Part shown: positions 13,801 through 27,649 of the stretch, piece after piece | Position numbering within the stretch: position 1 is the stretch's first letter | How the letters are laid out: each line of letters starts with the position of its first letter | DNA from: Lytechinus variegatus | Lineage: Eukaryota > Echinodermata > Echinoidea > Temnopleuroida > Toxopneustidae | Length of the DNA stretch: 64,000 bases | Assembly (NCBI RefSeq): GCF_018143015.1 | Contig: NC_054741.1 | Coordinates: 19,277,736 to 19,341,735, forward strand | Direction: 5' to 3' | Notes under the pieces: model-generated | Told to the model about the DNA's origin: nothing | What the model saw: only the letters and a program-made list of their open reading frames with translations | The model's database searches: none | Position numbers and translations under genes: made by a program

Positions 13801-16800
13801 TCGTTCGTTATGTAATCTAAGCGTTTAAATCTCAATATTTGTTTACATATTTATCTGGGGGGAAATTAGAAAAAATATTATTTCTAGACTTTTGCATGTC
13901 ATGTTTTATGGAACAATGTAAAGAATAATAGCCGCAAAAGGAAGTCACCACAAATTTCATGGTTTTCATTTTCTGTGAGAAAGCAATAAGGTTTGAAATT
14001 GAAGTTATTCTTATTAAAAAAATATATATATCAGCATTTCAGATTGTATACAATATCAAACCAACCAGAAATGTATATTTCAGAAGATAGATTTGAAGTA
14101 CAGTCAATGTATGTAATTCATGATTATTGATTGCAGACAATTTATCTTTGTTTTTCTGAGCCCATTTACTCATGCAGTATTTGAAACTTGGCTTTCTCTT
14201 ATATATATTCTTGCACTTTTTTCGTACAGAAAGAGCACTGTACGTGTATGAGAGTGCCTTCCACACGCTGTTTAGTTTAGCAGAAGGAACGTGTCAGATA
14301 AGCTATAGACACGCTGAGAATAGAGGTCTCTTCATTGCTTTATTCAGGCATCTTACCTGTCTAGGTCAGAAGGGTTGTAACAGGACAGCTCTGGAATTCT
14401 GTAAACTCTTATTAGGGTGAGTACGAACTCTATGTAAATATGATTCAAATTTAGTTGGATTTCTGTGCTCATATGCCTAAAATAGTATTATTTGTTGTGG
14501 ATGTTGTTGTGGTTGACTTCATTGTTTTGTGAAAGTTGTCATCCAGAGGCAATAAAAGTCAATCCATGTTTTTCAGTGGTGGAGAAGCACTGTTAATAAT
14601 GTGATTTTCGAAGAATGACGACTTGTCAGAGATTTCAACATTCATGAAACAGTTCCCGACTAAGGTCTGATTTCTACCAATAACTACCATGATAACATGA
14701 CTAAGCAGGAAAATAAATATCCAGGTTTCCATGGTAACCTTAATAGCAAAATTATCATAATTTGTTGCAAACCAATGATCTTTGAATGAAGTTCGTTCAT
14801 GTATACTGCCGTACTTTTGCAAAAGGAAGCAAGTTACAAAACTATCATTTGTTGTAAATGAGTAATGTGTGTTCGTCACTTACATAGGCGTCAATGCAAT
14901 TTAACAGCATATTTTTTTCAATATCTTTCCATAAAACGATCATTCCTTCCCAAAATTTTGCCTGAACGTGCAACATACAAAGGGTGTTTCAGAAACGGCA
15001 ATAACTCTAATTCGACTGAGGTGTCACTTGATTCCTTTTGCAAAAGTTGGGTAGTATAGCTCATTAGTAATTAATCGCATTTGCGATTGAAATAATTGTT
15101 TTTTTTTCTTTCCAAAAGGTTTGAGCCAGATAAAGATCCTCTTGGTGTACTTCTCATGCTAGACTACTATGCACTGAAGACAGATCAATATGATTATCTC
15201 ATCAGAATGTATGCTGAATGGGAGGTATGACATCATATGAATGTTATGAATGTCGATTTTAATATATCCAGGCTGAATCCAAAGCAGGGGGGGGGTGTTC
15301 AATAATGCAAAATATATATTTAACCAAAACCTAGGATTTTGAATTTTTAAGATAATTTTTGTCTCACCTGCGAAGCAAAGTGAGACTATAGGCGCCGCTT
15401 TTCCGACGGCGGCGGCGGCGGCGTCAACATCAAATCTTAACCTGAGGTTAAGTTTTTGAAATGACATCATAACTTAGAAAGTATATGGACCTAGTTCATG
15501 AAACTTGGCCATAAGGTTAATCAAGTATTACTGAACATCCTATTAAAGTTTCATGTCACATGACCAAGGTCAAAGGTCATTTAGGGTCAATGAACTTAGA
15601 CCATGTTGGAGGAATCAACATCGAAATCTTAACCTGAGGTTAAGTTTTTGAAATGTCATCATAACTTGGAAAATATATGGACCTAGTTCATGAAACTTGG
15701 ACATAAGGTTAATCAAGTATCACTGAATATCCTGCATGAGTTTCACGTCACATGACCAAGGTCAAAGGTCATTTAGGGTCAATGAACTTTGGCCGAATTG
15801 GGGATATCTGTTGAATTCCCATCATAACTTTGAAAGTTTATGGATATGATTCATGAAACTTGGACATAATAGTAATCAAGCATCACTGAATATTTTGTGC
15901 AAGTTTCAGGTCTCATGATTAAGGTCAAAGGTCATTTAGGGTCAATGAACTTTGGCCGAATCGGGGGTATCTGTTGAATTACCATCATAACTTTGAAAGT
16001 TTATTAGTCTAGTTCATTAAACTTGGACATATGAGTAATCAAATATCACTGAACATCCTGTGCGCGTTTCAGGTCACATGACCAATGTCAAAGGTCAATG
16101 AACTTTGGCCGAATTGGGTTTATCTGTTGAATTACCATCAAAACTATGAAAGTTTATGGATTTGATTCATGAAACTTGTACATAAGAGTAATCAAGTATC
16201 ACTGAACATCCTGTGCGAGTTTCAGGTCACATGATCAAGGTCAAAGGTCATGTATGGTCAATGAACTTTGGCCATGTTGGGGTTTTTTGTTGAATAACCA
16301 TCATATCTCTGTAAGTTTATTGGTCTCGTTCATAAAAAGTGGACATAAGAGTAACCATGTATCACTGAACATCTTGTGCGAGTTAGAGTAGTATTCAAAG
16401 TCAGCACTGCTGCTATATTGAACCACGTGATGCAGGTGAGACATTCCACTTCTTAGATTATGTTTCAATATTATGTTAAACAGTGGTATATTGATTAACT
16501 AGGATAAGAACATTGTTTCTTGTTTTAAAGAATATTAAACTGAAGCTAATATGGACAAGTTTCTTTGTCAGTGTCAAGGTCACTTGAGGACTACAAGCAT
16601 AAGATATTATCATAATTTTTTTTACATGTATATATTGATTTCACAAGGTCTAATGAACTTTGACCTTGACCATGTGACCTGAAACACATGTACATGCCTG
16701 GAGAGCTAGATGATGAGTGACAGGTCCAAGTTTCATGAAATAGGTCCAGACATTCAAAGATTTGATGTCATTATTTCATTTTGCAGGTGACACAAAAACT

Positions 16801-19800
16801 TAGTCTCAATAGTTGTGTAAGACTTGAAAGGAATAAGTCGTAAACAATGCTGCACAAACCTTTCACTTTTTGACAAATTATCCAGCTCCGTTGTTTTCAA
16901 AGTCTATCCAGCTCAGTTGTTTTCAAAGTCAGCATTGCTTCTTTATTGAATTGCTGTTCCTCTTGTTCTTACCAACACCAGCTTTCAATGTTTTTAAGCA
17001 TCACAATGTCAATAGGATGCATATTATCACTTTTAAATTAATTTAATCCAATTTTGGGGTATATTCCATGTAATAGGTGCAAGGATAGAATGTAAATAAT
17101 GTGTAAGACATGCCAAACTTGCTAATGAGGATATTCATCAGTTCAATACACAGTGTGCATTCCATTTCTGACCTTTTCAATTTTTCAATTTTCTTTACAA
17201 CCATACTACTCGACAGAGGTTTTTATTATTTGTTTTCTGAAAACTATCTTTGATGCTATTACCCCAGGCACATCGGAACCTGTCCCAACTTCCTAACTGG
17301 GCATTCTCCATCGCCATGGCATATTTCTATAGCATCTCGTCTTCCTCCTCACCTCCATCATCATCTTCCAGTCCACCGGATACAACCAAAGCTGATTCTC
17401 TTCTCCAAGATGCTCTCATAATGTTCCCCTCAGTAAGTACAGTATGGCAAGTTCCCCCATGTCTGCGCACAAGCGCATCTTCGTGATTCTAGCAAAAGAA
17501 GATACGCAATGAGCACGAATTTTACACATGCAATACATAGATAGGTATTCATGATAAAATCTGACTCAAATGATGGAAAAATAACAAATTTTGGGCGTTT
17601 TGTGTGACGGCCTCAAAATGCAGCCTTTCTCAATAAAATCCCTGAATCGTGTGCAAAGTGAATGAGTGCGCAGACATGGGGTACCATTTTTTTTTCAATC
17701 TAAAAAAATGACTTCCCGAGGTTTTTTTTAAGAAAATTGTATATTTTCTTTTTCTTAATGAGAAATTTGGTACAATTACTCAAAATAATATAAGGAACAT
17801 TATTAACTGAAAGATTTTGTGAAATAAGAAGAAATTCATGTTAAATCTTAACTCACATTGTTGTGTGTGCAGACTTGGGGCCTACCATTATACAGACATG
17901 TTTTCATATCTCCATGGTAATTCATTATAAGAAAAAAGAAATGATGATACTAAAATTAATGTGTGCACTTTTGGCCATTTGAGAATTGAAAATATGTATA
18001 TTTGTGGCAGCATTTCATTAGACTTGAATTTTCTTCCAAGCTGTTCCCACATTCTTTTTTTACCTTGTAATATTTTGTAAATTTGGAATTAAATAAATTT
18101 AAATTGAATAGAATTGAAAAAGACTAGGGCCTGATTTTGTTATTGCTGTCTAGTATTACTCTATGTACCATGGAAACTGGACTCATATTAGCCAATTAAA
18201 ATAAATGTTTACATTATAGTAACTGATATGTATATATTACCTTGATACATATGAGATTTCAACTATAGGACAAACAAAATGAAAGTTCATTGCATATTGA
18301 CAACAATAATTGATCAGTAAATGATAGAAAAAAAATCAAAAGAATTGGTGAAAGTTTATTAAAAATTTGAACTATGTTAATATAATCGCTTTGTTACATC
18401 AAAGAGGAAGAACAAAAACTTCACAGCATATAACAACAGTGATTGAATAGTAAATGATAGCAGAAATAAAAAGAATGGGGGAAAGTAAAAAAAAAGAATA
18501 AACCATAACAATGTTATCTCTTTGATACATCATACAGGTACTTCTTGCCCTGCTAGAAAAATGCAGCATTCAACCAGATGCAACGATTGCTAGCCACACA
18601 TTCTTCACTCAATCAACAACATCGTAGGTCTACCTTTATAGTTATATTTCATTTATGAATTACAAGAACATATGTCAAGTAGAGAATTATATCATGTGAT
18701 AAGTTTTAACGGAAGAATATTTTGATGATTTACTGCAATTATTTTAAAGAAAGAGCTTTTTCTATTATGTGCGTAATAAATCAATGTTTGTTACTATTAT
18801 GAATATAATTGTCTTTATGATAATTAGAGAGAGATATAGAGGGGGGGGGGAGGCGGTTGAGAGGTGAAAATATATGAGGTATACAGTTTATTTAAATATG
18901 TTTAGATTCATATTTACAGCAAAGATAATGATCAATGTTATGATTTAGATATGAAGTTGGATAGATCACAAAACAAAAGATAAAATTTATGGAGATCTTC
19001 CACCAATCTCCACCACGGTAATTAAACACAGTATGAGATTTGCTGGTCACTGTATCCATAGTGAGATGGAAGTTATTTTGGATGTACTGTTGTTGCCCCT
19101 CCCTCATCATTAGAGGACAGAGACCTTTAAATTTTGTTGATTATACATGTAGGGATGCAAATACTTTGTTACATAATTTATAAACTGTCATGTCAGATCG
19201 CGAAGCCTGATGTACCATTGTTGATTCATTGTCGGATACGTCCAATTTGTAGTGTAGTGTAGTAGATACAGGCGCGTAGCCAGGGGGGGCGGTGGGGGCG
19301 GTCGCCCCCCCAAAAAAATCCCCAAAAAGAAAAAAAAAGAAGGGAAAAAAGAGAGGAGAAAAGGAAAAGGGAAGGGAGGAAAGGGAAGAAAGGTAGCTTT
19401 GTGTTTTTTCTTTTTATTCTTTATTTTTTTCTCAAAAGAGAAACTCCTTCACTCTTCTTGCTCTAAATTCATATATGAATTTTGCTTCCGCGCTGCGCGC
19501 GTTTAAATGACAATATTGAAGTTCTCCATTGTTCCCCCACCTTTTCTCTAACCCTGTTTTTCCACCTCAGCTATGTGCTTCTTGCCAGTTAAAGTTAAAA
19601 TTGTATACATTAGGGCATGAATTTGAGTAAGGTTAGGCCGAAGTAAATATATGAAGTTATCTTTTTTTTTCAATTGATCGCGCAACTTCTGGTCTGGTCG
19701 GCTCCGAGCGGGTAAAATCTTTATATCAGTTTCTGCCGTCACCTCCATAAAGTCAGCTTCTCCCGCTTTTCAGCTCATTACTATAAACAACCATAATTTG

Positions 19801-22800
19801 GGGGCAAACAGGTTCCTAATTTAAATGAGGAAGGTATGGAATTCGTGTCGTATTAAATAAAAAAGTACAATATTTTTTTTATCAAATTGTATTAAACTTC
19901 ATGTCATTTCCCTGTATACATTCATCTCCTGTCCTGTTTTGCGCCCTCAGTTTGAAATTTTGAATGACACTTAAGTTTCTTTATATTCAAAATGAAGCGC
20001 TTCAGGATAAGTCAAAAAAATTAATCATCCTTTATTATATAGATAGATAATTTCAATAAATCACAGAAGTTTCAACTTTATGCACACTATTTTCCTTGTA
20101 ATGAAGTTCAATAATCTTAGAAAATCAAATGAATTAGAGACGATTGGGTATTAGAGATATCTACATTTGATGAAACGTCCGCCCTTTGAAATTTCAGAGT
20201 TTCATTGCTCTGCGCGGGGAGGAATATCTTCCTCTACCAATCTTCTCCTCTGTTTTGCGAGTTGAAAATATGCACTGATGCTAAATTGTTTGTAATCAAA
20301 TCTGATCTTTCCAAAGAAAGTTTCAATATATCTTTGAGAATACCCTTTTCTCGGGACCATTTTTATGGCAAGAAAAATTGATAAAACACTTTAGCTTCCG
20401 CGCTTCGCGCGGAGTTATTATCATTTTAATTTCCTCCATTGTATACCTCTTTTGTGCGTTCACAATCACTTTTGAAAACAAGGTTCAAAATCGCAATATA
20501 GTCAACCGAATTGGAGGTACTAGAGACAAGAGAAACGGCTCCTTTTCATTTTAATTTATGAAACACTAAAAGCTTCGCGCTTCGCACGGGAGGGGGAAAC
20601 TCCCCTCCCTGCACCCACCCCCTAGGGAACGCGCTCTGTAACTGTTGGCAGGCTTTGCGTGCATTTGCCGCCCCCTCCAAAATGAAATCCTGGCTACGCG
20701 GTTGAGTAGATATGAAGTACTCATTCCAAAAATATAATTTCCTGAATTCAATTGCAGTCATTCAGCGCTGACACAGCTTGTAGACCTGTTTATCGCAAGG
20801 AACTATTCTTTCTGGAAGGAGTCAGAAAGCATGGCATGGTTGGAGAGGAACGCTAGAGAGGTCATTCGCAGAGTGGATGCAGGAGAGCAAAAGGTCAAGG
20901 AATATGCCGAAAAGTACGATAAAAGATATATTTGTTGGTATTATCATAAGAGAATGGGAATTTCATAAACAGGTCTGTGTACTTGTTTGCTAAAAATGAT
21001 AAATATATATTTCTACAGCAAACAGTGATAGTTATCAAGTCTCTATAAAGATGTGATGATTTGGTAAAGGGAAAATATTACATACTGGTATATAGGAGAA
21101 GCACAAAGATACAATATATAGCAGAGAAACTATTAAGAAATATTGCCTGGTTAATAGTGAAATTGTTAAGAGAACGTGCATAACTTATGCTGGGTCAGTT
21201 TGAAGAAAGAAAAAAGAAATTCAGATTTGTACCCAGGTATCTTCAACCCCTTGTTCTAATTAGTGTCGGTGCTATTAAAGAATGCTGTGTTGAAAGGTGA
21301 TATGGCCAACCAGAAAATGGTGGCATATTTTTTTTAAATCAAACAAATGCAATGATTAAAACAACTAGATAGTGCATGTATTAAGAAAGCGATGAGTACA
21401 ATTCAAGCATTCTACCTCCATGATTCAAGTAGTTACTATTCTCTTCATATAGAGAGTCTACTTTGGCGACTCTGGTTGACAGATGCGGGCCACCATTGGT
21501 GACAGAAGTCATGAATAAATAAAGGTCAATATTGGAGTGTGTTTCAGGGATTTATTTGGGTCATCCATGTTTTCACAAGTAGAGGAACTGGCTGTTGAAT
21601 TGTCCTTACCTATGACTTATTTATCCCTTTGTTTACTTCAGACGAGAAGCTCGTTATCATGGGACGCCTCGTAACATCTACCGCCACATCTTCCTATCAG
21701 AGCATCTTGGAATAAAGCTCAAGTTACCACCAGAGTTGGCCAACACGCCTGTTATGTCGTTTGATCCTCTACCTCCTAAAGACTCAGATATGGGCTATTC
21801 AAGGCCTGATCAGTAAGTCATTCCAAATACACCTGTTAATTGCTTCATTGTGTATTTTGCAGTTTTTTAATGCGCCTGTCCTAGACAGGACGTATTATGG
21901 TATCACACTCATTGTCCGTCCATTAACTTTTCCTCTTAAACGCGATAACTTCAGTTAATGCTATGTTACCGTTTATTTGACTCACTTTTTTTTCTGTTTC
22001 CAGTCGATTGAGGCCTGTCTCAAGAGGGCGTGCTGGGAATATGATTACAGAGTTTCTGCGTTCAATTGTACCATCGTATACGCCACCGGTGAGTTTGTCT
22101 CTATAATCATGTATTGACCACTATTCTTGGAATTTGGATTATATCATTGTTAGATGAAACTAAATAACTGATCTTAATCAAAGTTGAAATTTATGAAAGT
22201 CAAAAGTCAGAATACCTGGGAGGTGTTTCACAAAGATTTAAGTATGACTTAAGAGTCGTACTTAAATGCCGATGCGTATATGATATGCAACAGTCAACCC
22301 TATTGATTGATACGCAGTAGTACATGATCCTCTTGGCTTGATCTGACCAATGAAGTCATGCCTTTGATAACGCACACAGCTAGGCATTTAAATTTACACA
22401 TGAGCCCGTTACATGCTAAATTAAGTGTTATTTTTACAGGAAATCTGCAAAAACCATGGATTCAACCATGGGTTTTCAAAACCACCTTTGTGAATTCGGG
22501 CCATTAGGTCTTGTCCTGCCCGACAGATAAAGGTTGAGGGATATATAGGTATATGGCTTTCCAAGACAAAGATTTTTATCATGGTTTGTTACTTTAATAA
22601 CATGAAATGTGACATATTTTGTCTTGGATGGAATGATGCTGTGTAGCAATGATGGATCACCATTGATTTTTCTTTTTAGTGCAAATATTGAGTTTGATCT
22701 TTCTTTTAACCCCAGCCACCTGGTGAAGCTGGAGCCAATGACAACGAAGGAGATGAGGATCTGGGCGCTGCAGGAGGTTACCTGAGTCAGAACAGCAATC

Positions 22801-22937
22801 TCCGGCAGGGAGTGGGAGCTGTCATGGAGGCCATGAGGGAGCTCCTTCAGACCTTGGAGCCGTTACAAAGACCAGGAGACAATTCTGATGAGGAGCAAGG
22901 AGGTGGTGGTGGGCCTCAACTTGAAGAGCTCGACTGA
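7822..22937 (+). CDS. TCF25: TCF25 (NULP1), ribosome quality control factor, 15 coding exons
   Basis: TCF25 is the animal counterpart of yeast Rqc1, a partner of Listerin and NEMF on stalled 60S subunits. Coding exons: 7822-8004, 8439-8642, 9226-9434, 10039-10121, 10316-10349, 12473-12569, 13481-13580, 14230-14416, 15119-15224, 17268-17432, 18538-18623, 20758-20913, 21642-21812, 22004-22088, 22716-22937. All introns are GT-AG, phases agree, and the sum is 2088 nt (695 aa; human 676). Visible features: start MSSRAMRKL, an acidic stretch then KGKKKKK near residue 50, a ten-lysine run at 108-117, KHLNPENELRRIFGA, SPYH-like HPYHIDSLLQLSE, AHRNLSQLPNWAFS, PRNIYRHIFLSEHL and SFDPLPPKDS, in the order of human TCF25. 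The C-terminus is acidic. CAATTTCAG just upstream of the start looks like a 5'-UTR splice acceptor, so a non-coding first exon is likely. Looks intact. Confidence 0.97.
11689..11757. repeat. Inverted repeat (hairpin) in TCF25 intron 5
   Basis: ATTGAAACACTGACTTCCGA and, about 30 bases on, TCGGAAGTCAATGTTTCAAT are near reverse complements, giving a ~25-bp stem. A related single arm recurs at about 12376-12420 in the same intron, so this is probably the remnant of a fold-back element. Confidence 0.65.
12841..12898. repeat. Short perfect-stem hairpin in TCF25 intron 6
   Basis: GTCAGTGCATTATTGG at the left and CCAATAATGCACTGAC at the right are exact reverse complements, and CTGGTTC/GAACCAG continues the stem with one unpaired base. 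The loop is about ten bases. Confidence 0.7.
15356..16452 (-). mobile_element. 'GTCTCACCTGC' repeat family, copy 1, with internal tandem units
   Basis: Ends in inverted GTCTCACCTGC / GCAGGTGAGAC. A GC-rich patch (GGCGCCGCTTTTCCGACGG) sits by one end. The interior is about six imperfect tandem units of roughly 160-190 bp, each carrying TCATGAAACTTGGACATAA, TATCACTGAACATCCTGTG, CACATGACCAAGGTCAAAGG and GGTCAATGAACTTTGGCC. The same family occurs at 29620-30050 and 31061-32187 in the opposite orientation. It lies in TCF25 intron 9. A degraded fragment follows at about 16550-16805. Confidence 0.8.
19269..20704. mobile_element. hAT-type non-autonomous element in TCF25 intron 11
   Basis: The left terminus is CAGGCGCGTAGCCAGG and the right terminus, reverse-complemented, is CAACCGCGTAGCCAGG. 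AGTAGATA is present directly outside both ends (19261-19268 and 20705-20712), an exact 8-bp target-site duplication. The 1436-bp interior holds GCGCTTCGCGCG-type motifs and no transposase. The right end is only 53 bp from the acceptor-side edge of the exon at 20758. Confidence 0.88.
22219..22507. mobile_element. MITE-like fragment shared with 12596-12665
   Basis: Positions 22437-22507 (CCATGGATTCAACCATGGG, AAAACCACCTTTGTGAATTC) are the inverted counterpart of 12596-12665 in an earlier TCF25 intron. The upstream part begins GGGAGGTGTTTCACAAAG, similar to the start of other small MITEs here. Boundaries are approximate. Confidence 0.45.
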
Positions 22938-23261
22938 AATATCATTATTAATACTATTGTAATTATCTATAATGTGCTTGAAGCAATAACAACCATGTGA
23001 AGCTATTTCTATTTTCATCTGTAGTTTCCCTCAACCACTTTAAGAACTGGAAGAGTGGACTTATGTGGAGCGCCCATCCAAAGTTTATCCTTTGTTTTAA
23101 AAGGGACTGAAAAGAGTAGATATCAGACAGCTTCTTCTCCTCTTTCCTGTGTCACTCTTTAAGTTTTAAAGATATGCCATCTTGCATTCTTGGACTACAG
23201 CTGCAAACTTCTTGCCCTTTTGGGACATCTTATTTCCAATATTATGCAAGGTGACCAGAGA

Positions 23262-23402
23262 CCTGGGGAGTGTTTCATGAAACATCTTGTCAGTGATTTT
23301 CACTGACAACTTTACTCCGAGCCAATCATATACAAGGATTTCAGTAGCCTATAACAGATTTTGAAAATCACAGTTTGCTTTATGATGAAAGGTTCCCCTG
23401 GC
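23262..23402. mobile_element. Small MITE, 'GGGGAGCGTTTCATGAA' family, in the TCF25 3' UTR
   Basis: Begins CCTGGGGAGTGTTTCATGAA and ends GATGAAAGGTTCCCCTGG, so the ends are inverted. The same family is at 33621-33780 and 42138-42295. It lies between the TCF25 stop codon and its likely poly(A) signal, so it is probably transcribed as 3' UTR. Confidence 0.6.
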
Positions 23403-23658
23403 ATCTCATGTGCATACATGCAGCATCACTACTTGCAAAATGTGCAGGACAAATTTACGGCTTCCTACCCTTTTCATGGTGATACAGCATCAACTTTGTG
23501 TTTCATTTGAAGAAGATTTTAAGTGCCTTATAAGTGACTAGAAGCTCTGAATATAAGTAGTAGTAGAGAGCAACATTTTCTCTGCTTTCAAGGCTTACTT
23601 TAGTGGTTGTTTCTCCCCTCAGTTATAGAAATGGAGGAATCGAGTGCTATATCTAGAG

Positions 23659-23664
23659 AATAAA
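23659..23664 (+). promoter_or_regulatory. Candidate TCF25 poly(A) signal (AATAAA)
   Basis: A canonical AATAAA about 720 bases after the stop codon, followed by A-rich sequence. It is the first obvious hexamer downstream of the TCF25 stop that I noticed; alternatives further on cannot be excluded. Confidence 0.45.
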
Positions 23665-24683
23665 AAATAAACAAAGATACATGTTTCAAAGAACTATGTA
23701 TTCAGTGGCCTGTAAAATTAGAAATATTCTGTTAGCTCTCACGCTCAGTTTATTGTGCATTTTTGAATTCTGTAAAAACAAATCACGGCATAATTCCAAA
23801 TTTTGTATTTATTCAGACTATCACCTTAATAATAAGGACCTTAATCTCAGGTATGAATACAATTTGTTATCCATGATTTGTTTCTAATTCTATGACTATT
23901 ATTGTTACAGAAAAAAATGATATTTCACGTCTTTTAATACAGTAGTGTCACATGAACCCTGGTAATAACCAAAAGAAGAAACTTTTGGCATGTACATTGT
24001 CTGGGTGTATTGATTATTGGCATATGATATTCGATTATATGTAGGTATCACAAAAACTTAAATTTTTGATGATGGACAGAAAGTACTTGCAGTTGCACTC
24101 AAATATTTGCAAATGTTTTTCAGACTCAAATTGAATTTCAAATGTTCATATCTTCCACTGTTGCTTGAAAGATTATACAAAAAACAATTCTTTTTGCTTT
24201 TTAATGTGCAGTTTAGTATCTTGGGAATAGCTTTTGTAGCAAATTTACAAATTGTAACTTGTGCAGCTGTGAAAATTAGACTTATATTTGATCTTTCTGA
24301 ATTTTACAAAAATACCCACAATGAAATTTAAATACCTTGTATGTACTAATAATTAAGGATTTGACCCAATTTTTATTCAAATGTATGGAATAGGGCTTTT
24401 TATTGGGAGCTTCAGTATTCAAGTGCAATGTAGACTTAAGGCAACTTTTTTTTTCTTTGAAAATTTTCATTCAATGGTTTTGCAGTTAAGAAGTATAGGG
24501 GATGTCTCACAAAGACCACTGTAAAATTTGCATGTAGTAACTCACTCCTTCATTGGTCAGATCATGCTAGGGGATGATGCATGCAACCATGTATCTTCCA
24601 ATGCAATAGACCATGTAAGCCGTATACATGTAACAAAATAATCGAGTTGTGGATGTGCTACCTGAATTAATACAAATATTATT

Positions 24684-25186
24684 AAAGGGGAAGTTCACCC
24701 TGACAAAAACTTTATTGTAAAAATAGCAGAAAAAATAATAGAAAATATTGCCGAAGGTTTGAGAAAAATTCATCAAGTAATTAAAAAGTTATTAGAATTT
24801 CAATTATTTGATTTGTGATATCATATGCGAGCAGCATTTCTACATAGCGAATGGTAAAAAATCATTGACATGTCATTATCTAAGAAAATCGAAAATGGTT
24901 TTCACTGTACCTTTTGTATATCAATAGACAAATCATTTCACACCCAATCATTAATAGAAAACAAAATTAAGTCATCAGGAACCATGCAAAATTTGAAATT
25001 CATGCATTTTATATTGCATAACACATGGGGCAGCTGCTCGTTTATGACATCACAAATCCAAAACTTTGAGCTCTAATAACTTTCTTACTCTTTAACGGAT
25101 TTTCCTCAAACCTTCACCAATATTTTTTACTATTTTTTCTGCTATTTTTGCAACAAAGTTTTCTTCAGGGTGAACTTCCCCTTTAA
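24684..25186. mobile_element. MITE, 'GGGGAAGTTCACCC' family, copy 2 (best preserved)
   Basis: Terminal inverted repeats of about 22 bp: left AAAGGGGAAGTTCACCCTGA, right TCAGGGTGAACTTCCCCTTT. About 0.5 kb, non-coding. Other copies: 4325-4818, 28731-29158, diverged copies at 27650-28368, and a split copy whose halves lie at 38228 and 43283-43756. A target-site duplication could not be separated from the palindromic TTAA-like edges. Confidence 0.85.
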
Positions 25187-26755
25187 ATGTGACCACATAG
25201 AACAAATCGCTGCCCATTTTCTCAAAGTTGTGGTTTTAAGTTACTAATTTCTAAAAGTTGAATATTGTGGTTTAACAGCTAGCCAACTGTGCCACAGTTA
25301 TCAGAATATAATCGAAATACAGCTTAAAGCAATTGTGTAAATACAATTTTTGAAAAAGCTGGTCTCTAAAATAGTCACACCACCATCGTTTGCGGGTACA
25401 TGTATTTCTCAAGATATTCTCACTCAATTCATTTTGTATGTATTTTACCAACTTTCCCAAAGTAGCAGTTCTTGTGCATCTCAAACATGTAAAACAAGAA
25501 TGCATATAGATATGTGATATAATATATTTTATTGCATAATGGTCACATATTATTCATGGATAAAATATAAACTTTCTCTTGCAAGTATGATACATGGTTG
25601 TCTATGTATGAAAGTACTGTCAAATACCCACTTTCCTCTCCAATACATTCTTTCTATCATTCTAATACACATCCGAACTACCATGTCACTTTATTTTGAT
25701 GTATATGTTATTTGAAATTCAAATTTATCGTTCCAAAGAAAGGGGATAGTGTTTTCACAAATATCAACATTATGTGATGAAGTAATGATCGCACCATATT
25801 AAAATTTTGCATTATTTAGATAAATGTGCATCTCTTTATTGTAAGCGTACGAGGCTATTACATAATGGAGCGTGAATCTTTCTTAGTTTGACGGTGAGGC
25901 TTAGACCCCATCTAAGACATGAATATTCATATCAGCCATCTGTGACACATCACTCACTTCCAATCTGCAATTTTTCCCTTTTAAAATTTTACCTTAAGTG
26001 AATGATAGACAGGGTCACATTGGTCTACAATGCTCCAGATAGCACTTGGATTCCCATATAGTTTTACTTTTGACATCTTGAACCCCTATTAATTTTTTTT
26101 TTTTTTTGGGGGGGGGTTGAGTGTTTCCAAGGCATGAGTATTGTTCACAGTCTTTACTCCAGCAAAATTATCTAACATGAGGATCCCTAAAATACATCAT
26201 TTTTATTTGACTTTGCAGTGCAGAAATTTGTCTTGTGTTTTGCACCGACTTATGTGTGCCAGAGACCATTGCAAGCTAATATGAATTTTAATTTAATGTT
26301 TTGGCCAGGGACTAAGCCTCACCAATAGCATGTAAAAAAGAACCATGTTTCATTATACTTATAATATTGCAAAACCATAAGATATAAACAATATTTATAT
26401 GAATGTTTGCAATCACTATTTATAAAATTAAAATAAACTGTTCTTCATTATTCAAAATATAATTTACTTCCCGTAATTATAACAACTTATTAGGGAACCT
26501 TTACCATACAGAACTCTAAAATAAATTCTTGACATATTTTGTCAAATCCTCAGACCTTTCCTGTTAAAATTACTCCCATAAGCAACAAGGAAAGAGTATT
26601 TTTTTATTATCCACCCTAAACCTCTGTTTCAAAACTCCACACCTATTTTAAGAGCAAGTCCACCCCTTAAAAATTGATTTGAAAAAAAGAGAGGGGTAAA
26701 AAAAAACAAGCTGATATACTAAAATTTTGCTTAATTTCCCAAAATTCTGAAGTCT
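25187..26755. other. Intergenic, nothing recognised
   Basis: Space between the convergent TCF25 and TCAIM genes. AT-rich, with homopolymer runs near 26092-26117. No exon or clear repeat boundary seen. Confidence 0.45.
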
Positions 26756-26936
26756 AAATTCTGGTTTAACTGTGTAAAGCCAATGTGACATGTTGGAGAT
26801 TTATATCACCTAATTCAAAACTCAAATCATTAAAAAAATCTTGGAACAATAAATGAGACACTTGTCTCTATCATAACATAATTAAAACAGCAAACATAAG
26901 AATCGTACAATGTAAACAGATTTCTGACATTTTTGG
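26756..26936. repeat. Duplicated intergenic segment, empty-site copy
   Basis: This segment matches 29538-29619 followed directly by 30051-30150. Shared text includes GAGATTTATATCA and GACACTTGTCTCTATCATAA. The other copy is interrupted by the element at 29620-30050, so this one shows the uninterrupted state. Confidence 0.75.
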
Positions 26937-27649
26937 CTACCATCAGGGTCATGTTGCATTATAAAGTTGCTATCATAGTAACTACCATAGCAACAGTAAT
27001 CAACTGTCAATAAAAATCAAGGATATGTTACACACCATTGGACGGCAAAATTACTCATAAATTTTTTTTTTTTACATCTAAAAAAATGATGATTTGCATT
27101 GAAATACATTTTTGTATCTGTATTAAGGTGCACTTTCTTTCAGAGGTATCCAAACATGTCCAAATTGGGATCTTGTCCCTGCAGCTCCTTACATACTGAA
27201 ATACTGAAATAATAAATTGCCACCAAATAAACTATAAATAAGTTTTCTCTTGATTTGAAGGGGAAGTCTATCCCAACATCAGCACCACATACAATTTATC
27301 AATTACTACAGACAAGGAAGTCTGCGCTCATCCACTTCTGGCTTCCTTGTTATTCCAAAAGTTAAAAAAACTTGGGGGGGGGGATAATTTGCTTTTGCAT
27401 GCCCCACTTTGTGGCATGGCCTTCCTGAAGACATCAAAAAATGTGAATTTGTTGAGACTTAAAAAATTCTCTAAAAACTTTTTTATTTAACTCTTGGCTC
27501 TTTATGCGCCTTGAGCACTCTACAGAGTGGATTTGGCTCTTTATAAGTCACATTATTATTATAACATTTCAAGAAGAAAATCTCACCATTTGGCTAAATT
27601 TCATTGAAGACTAACATGGTTGATTGACAAATCAATATAGAAAATTTAA

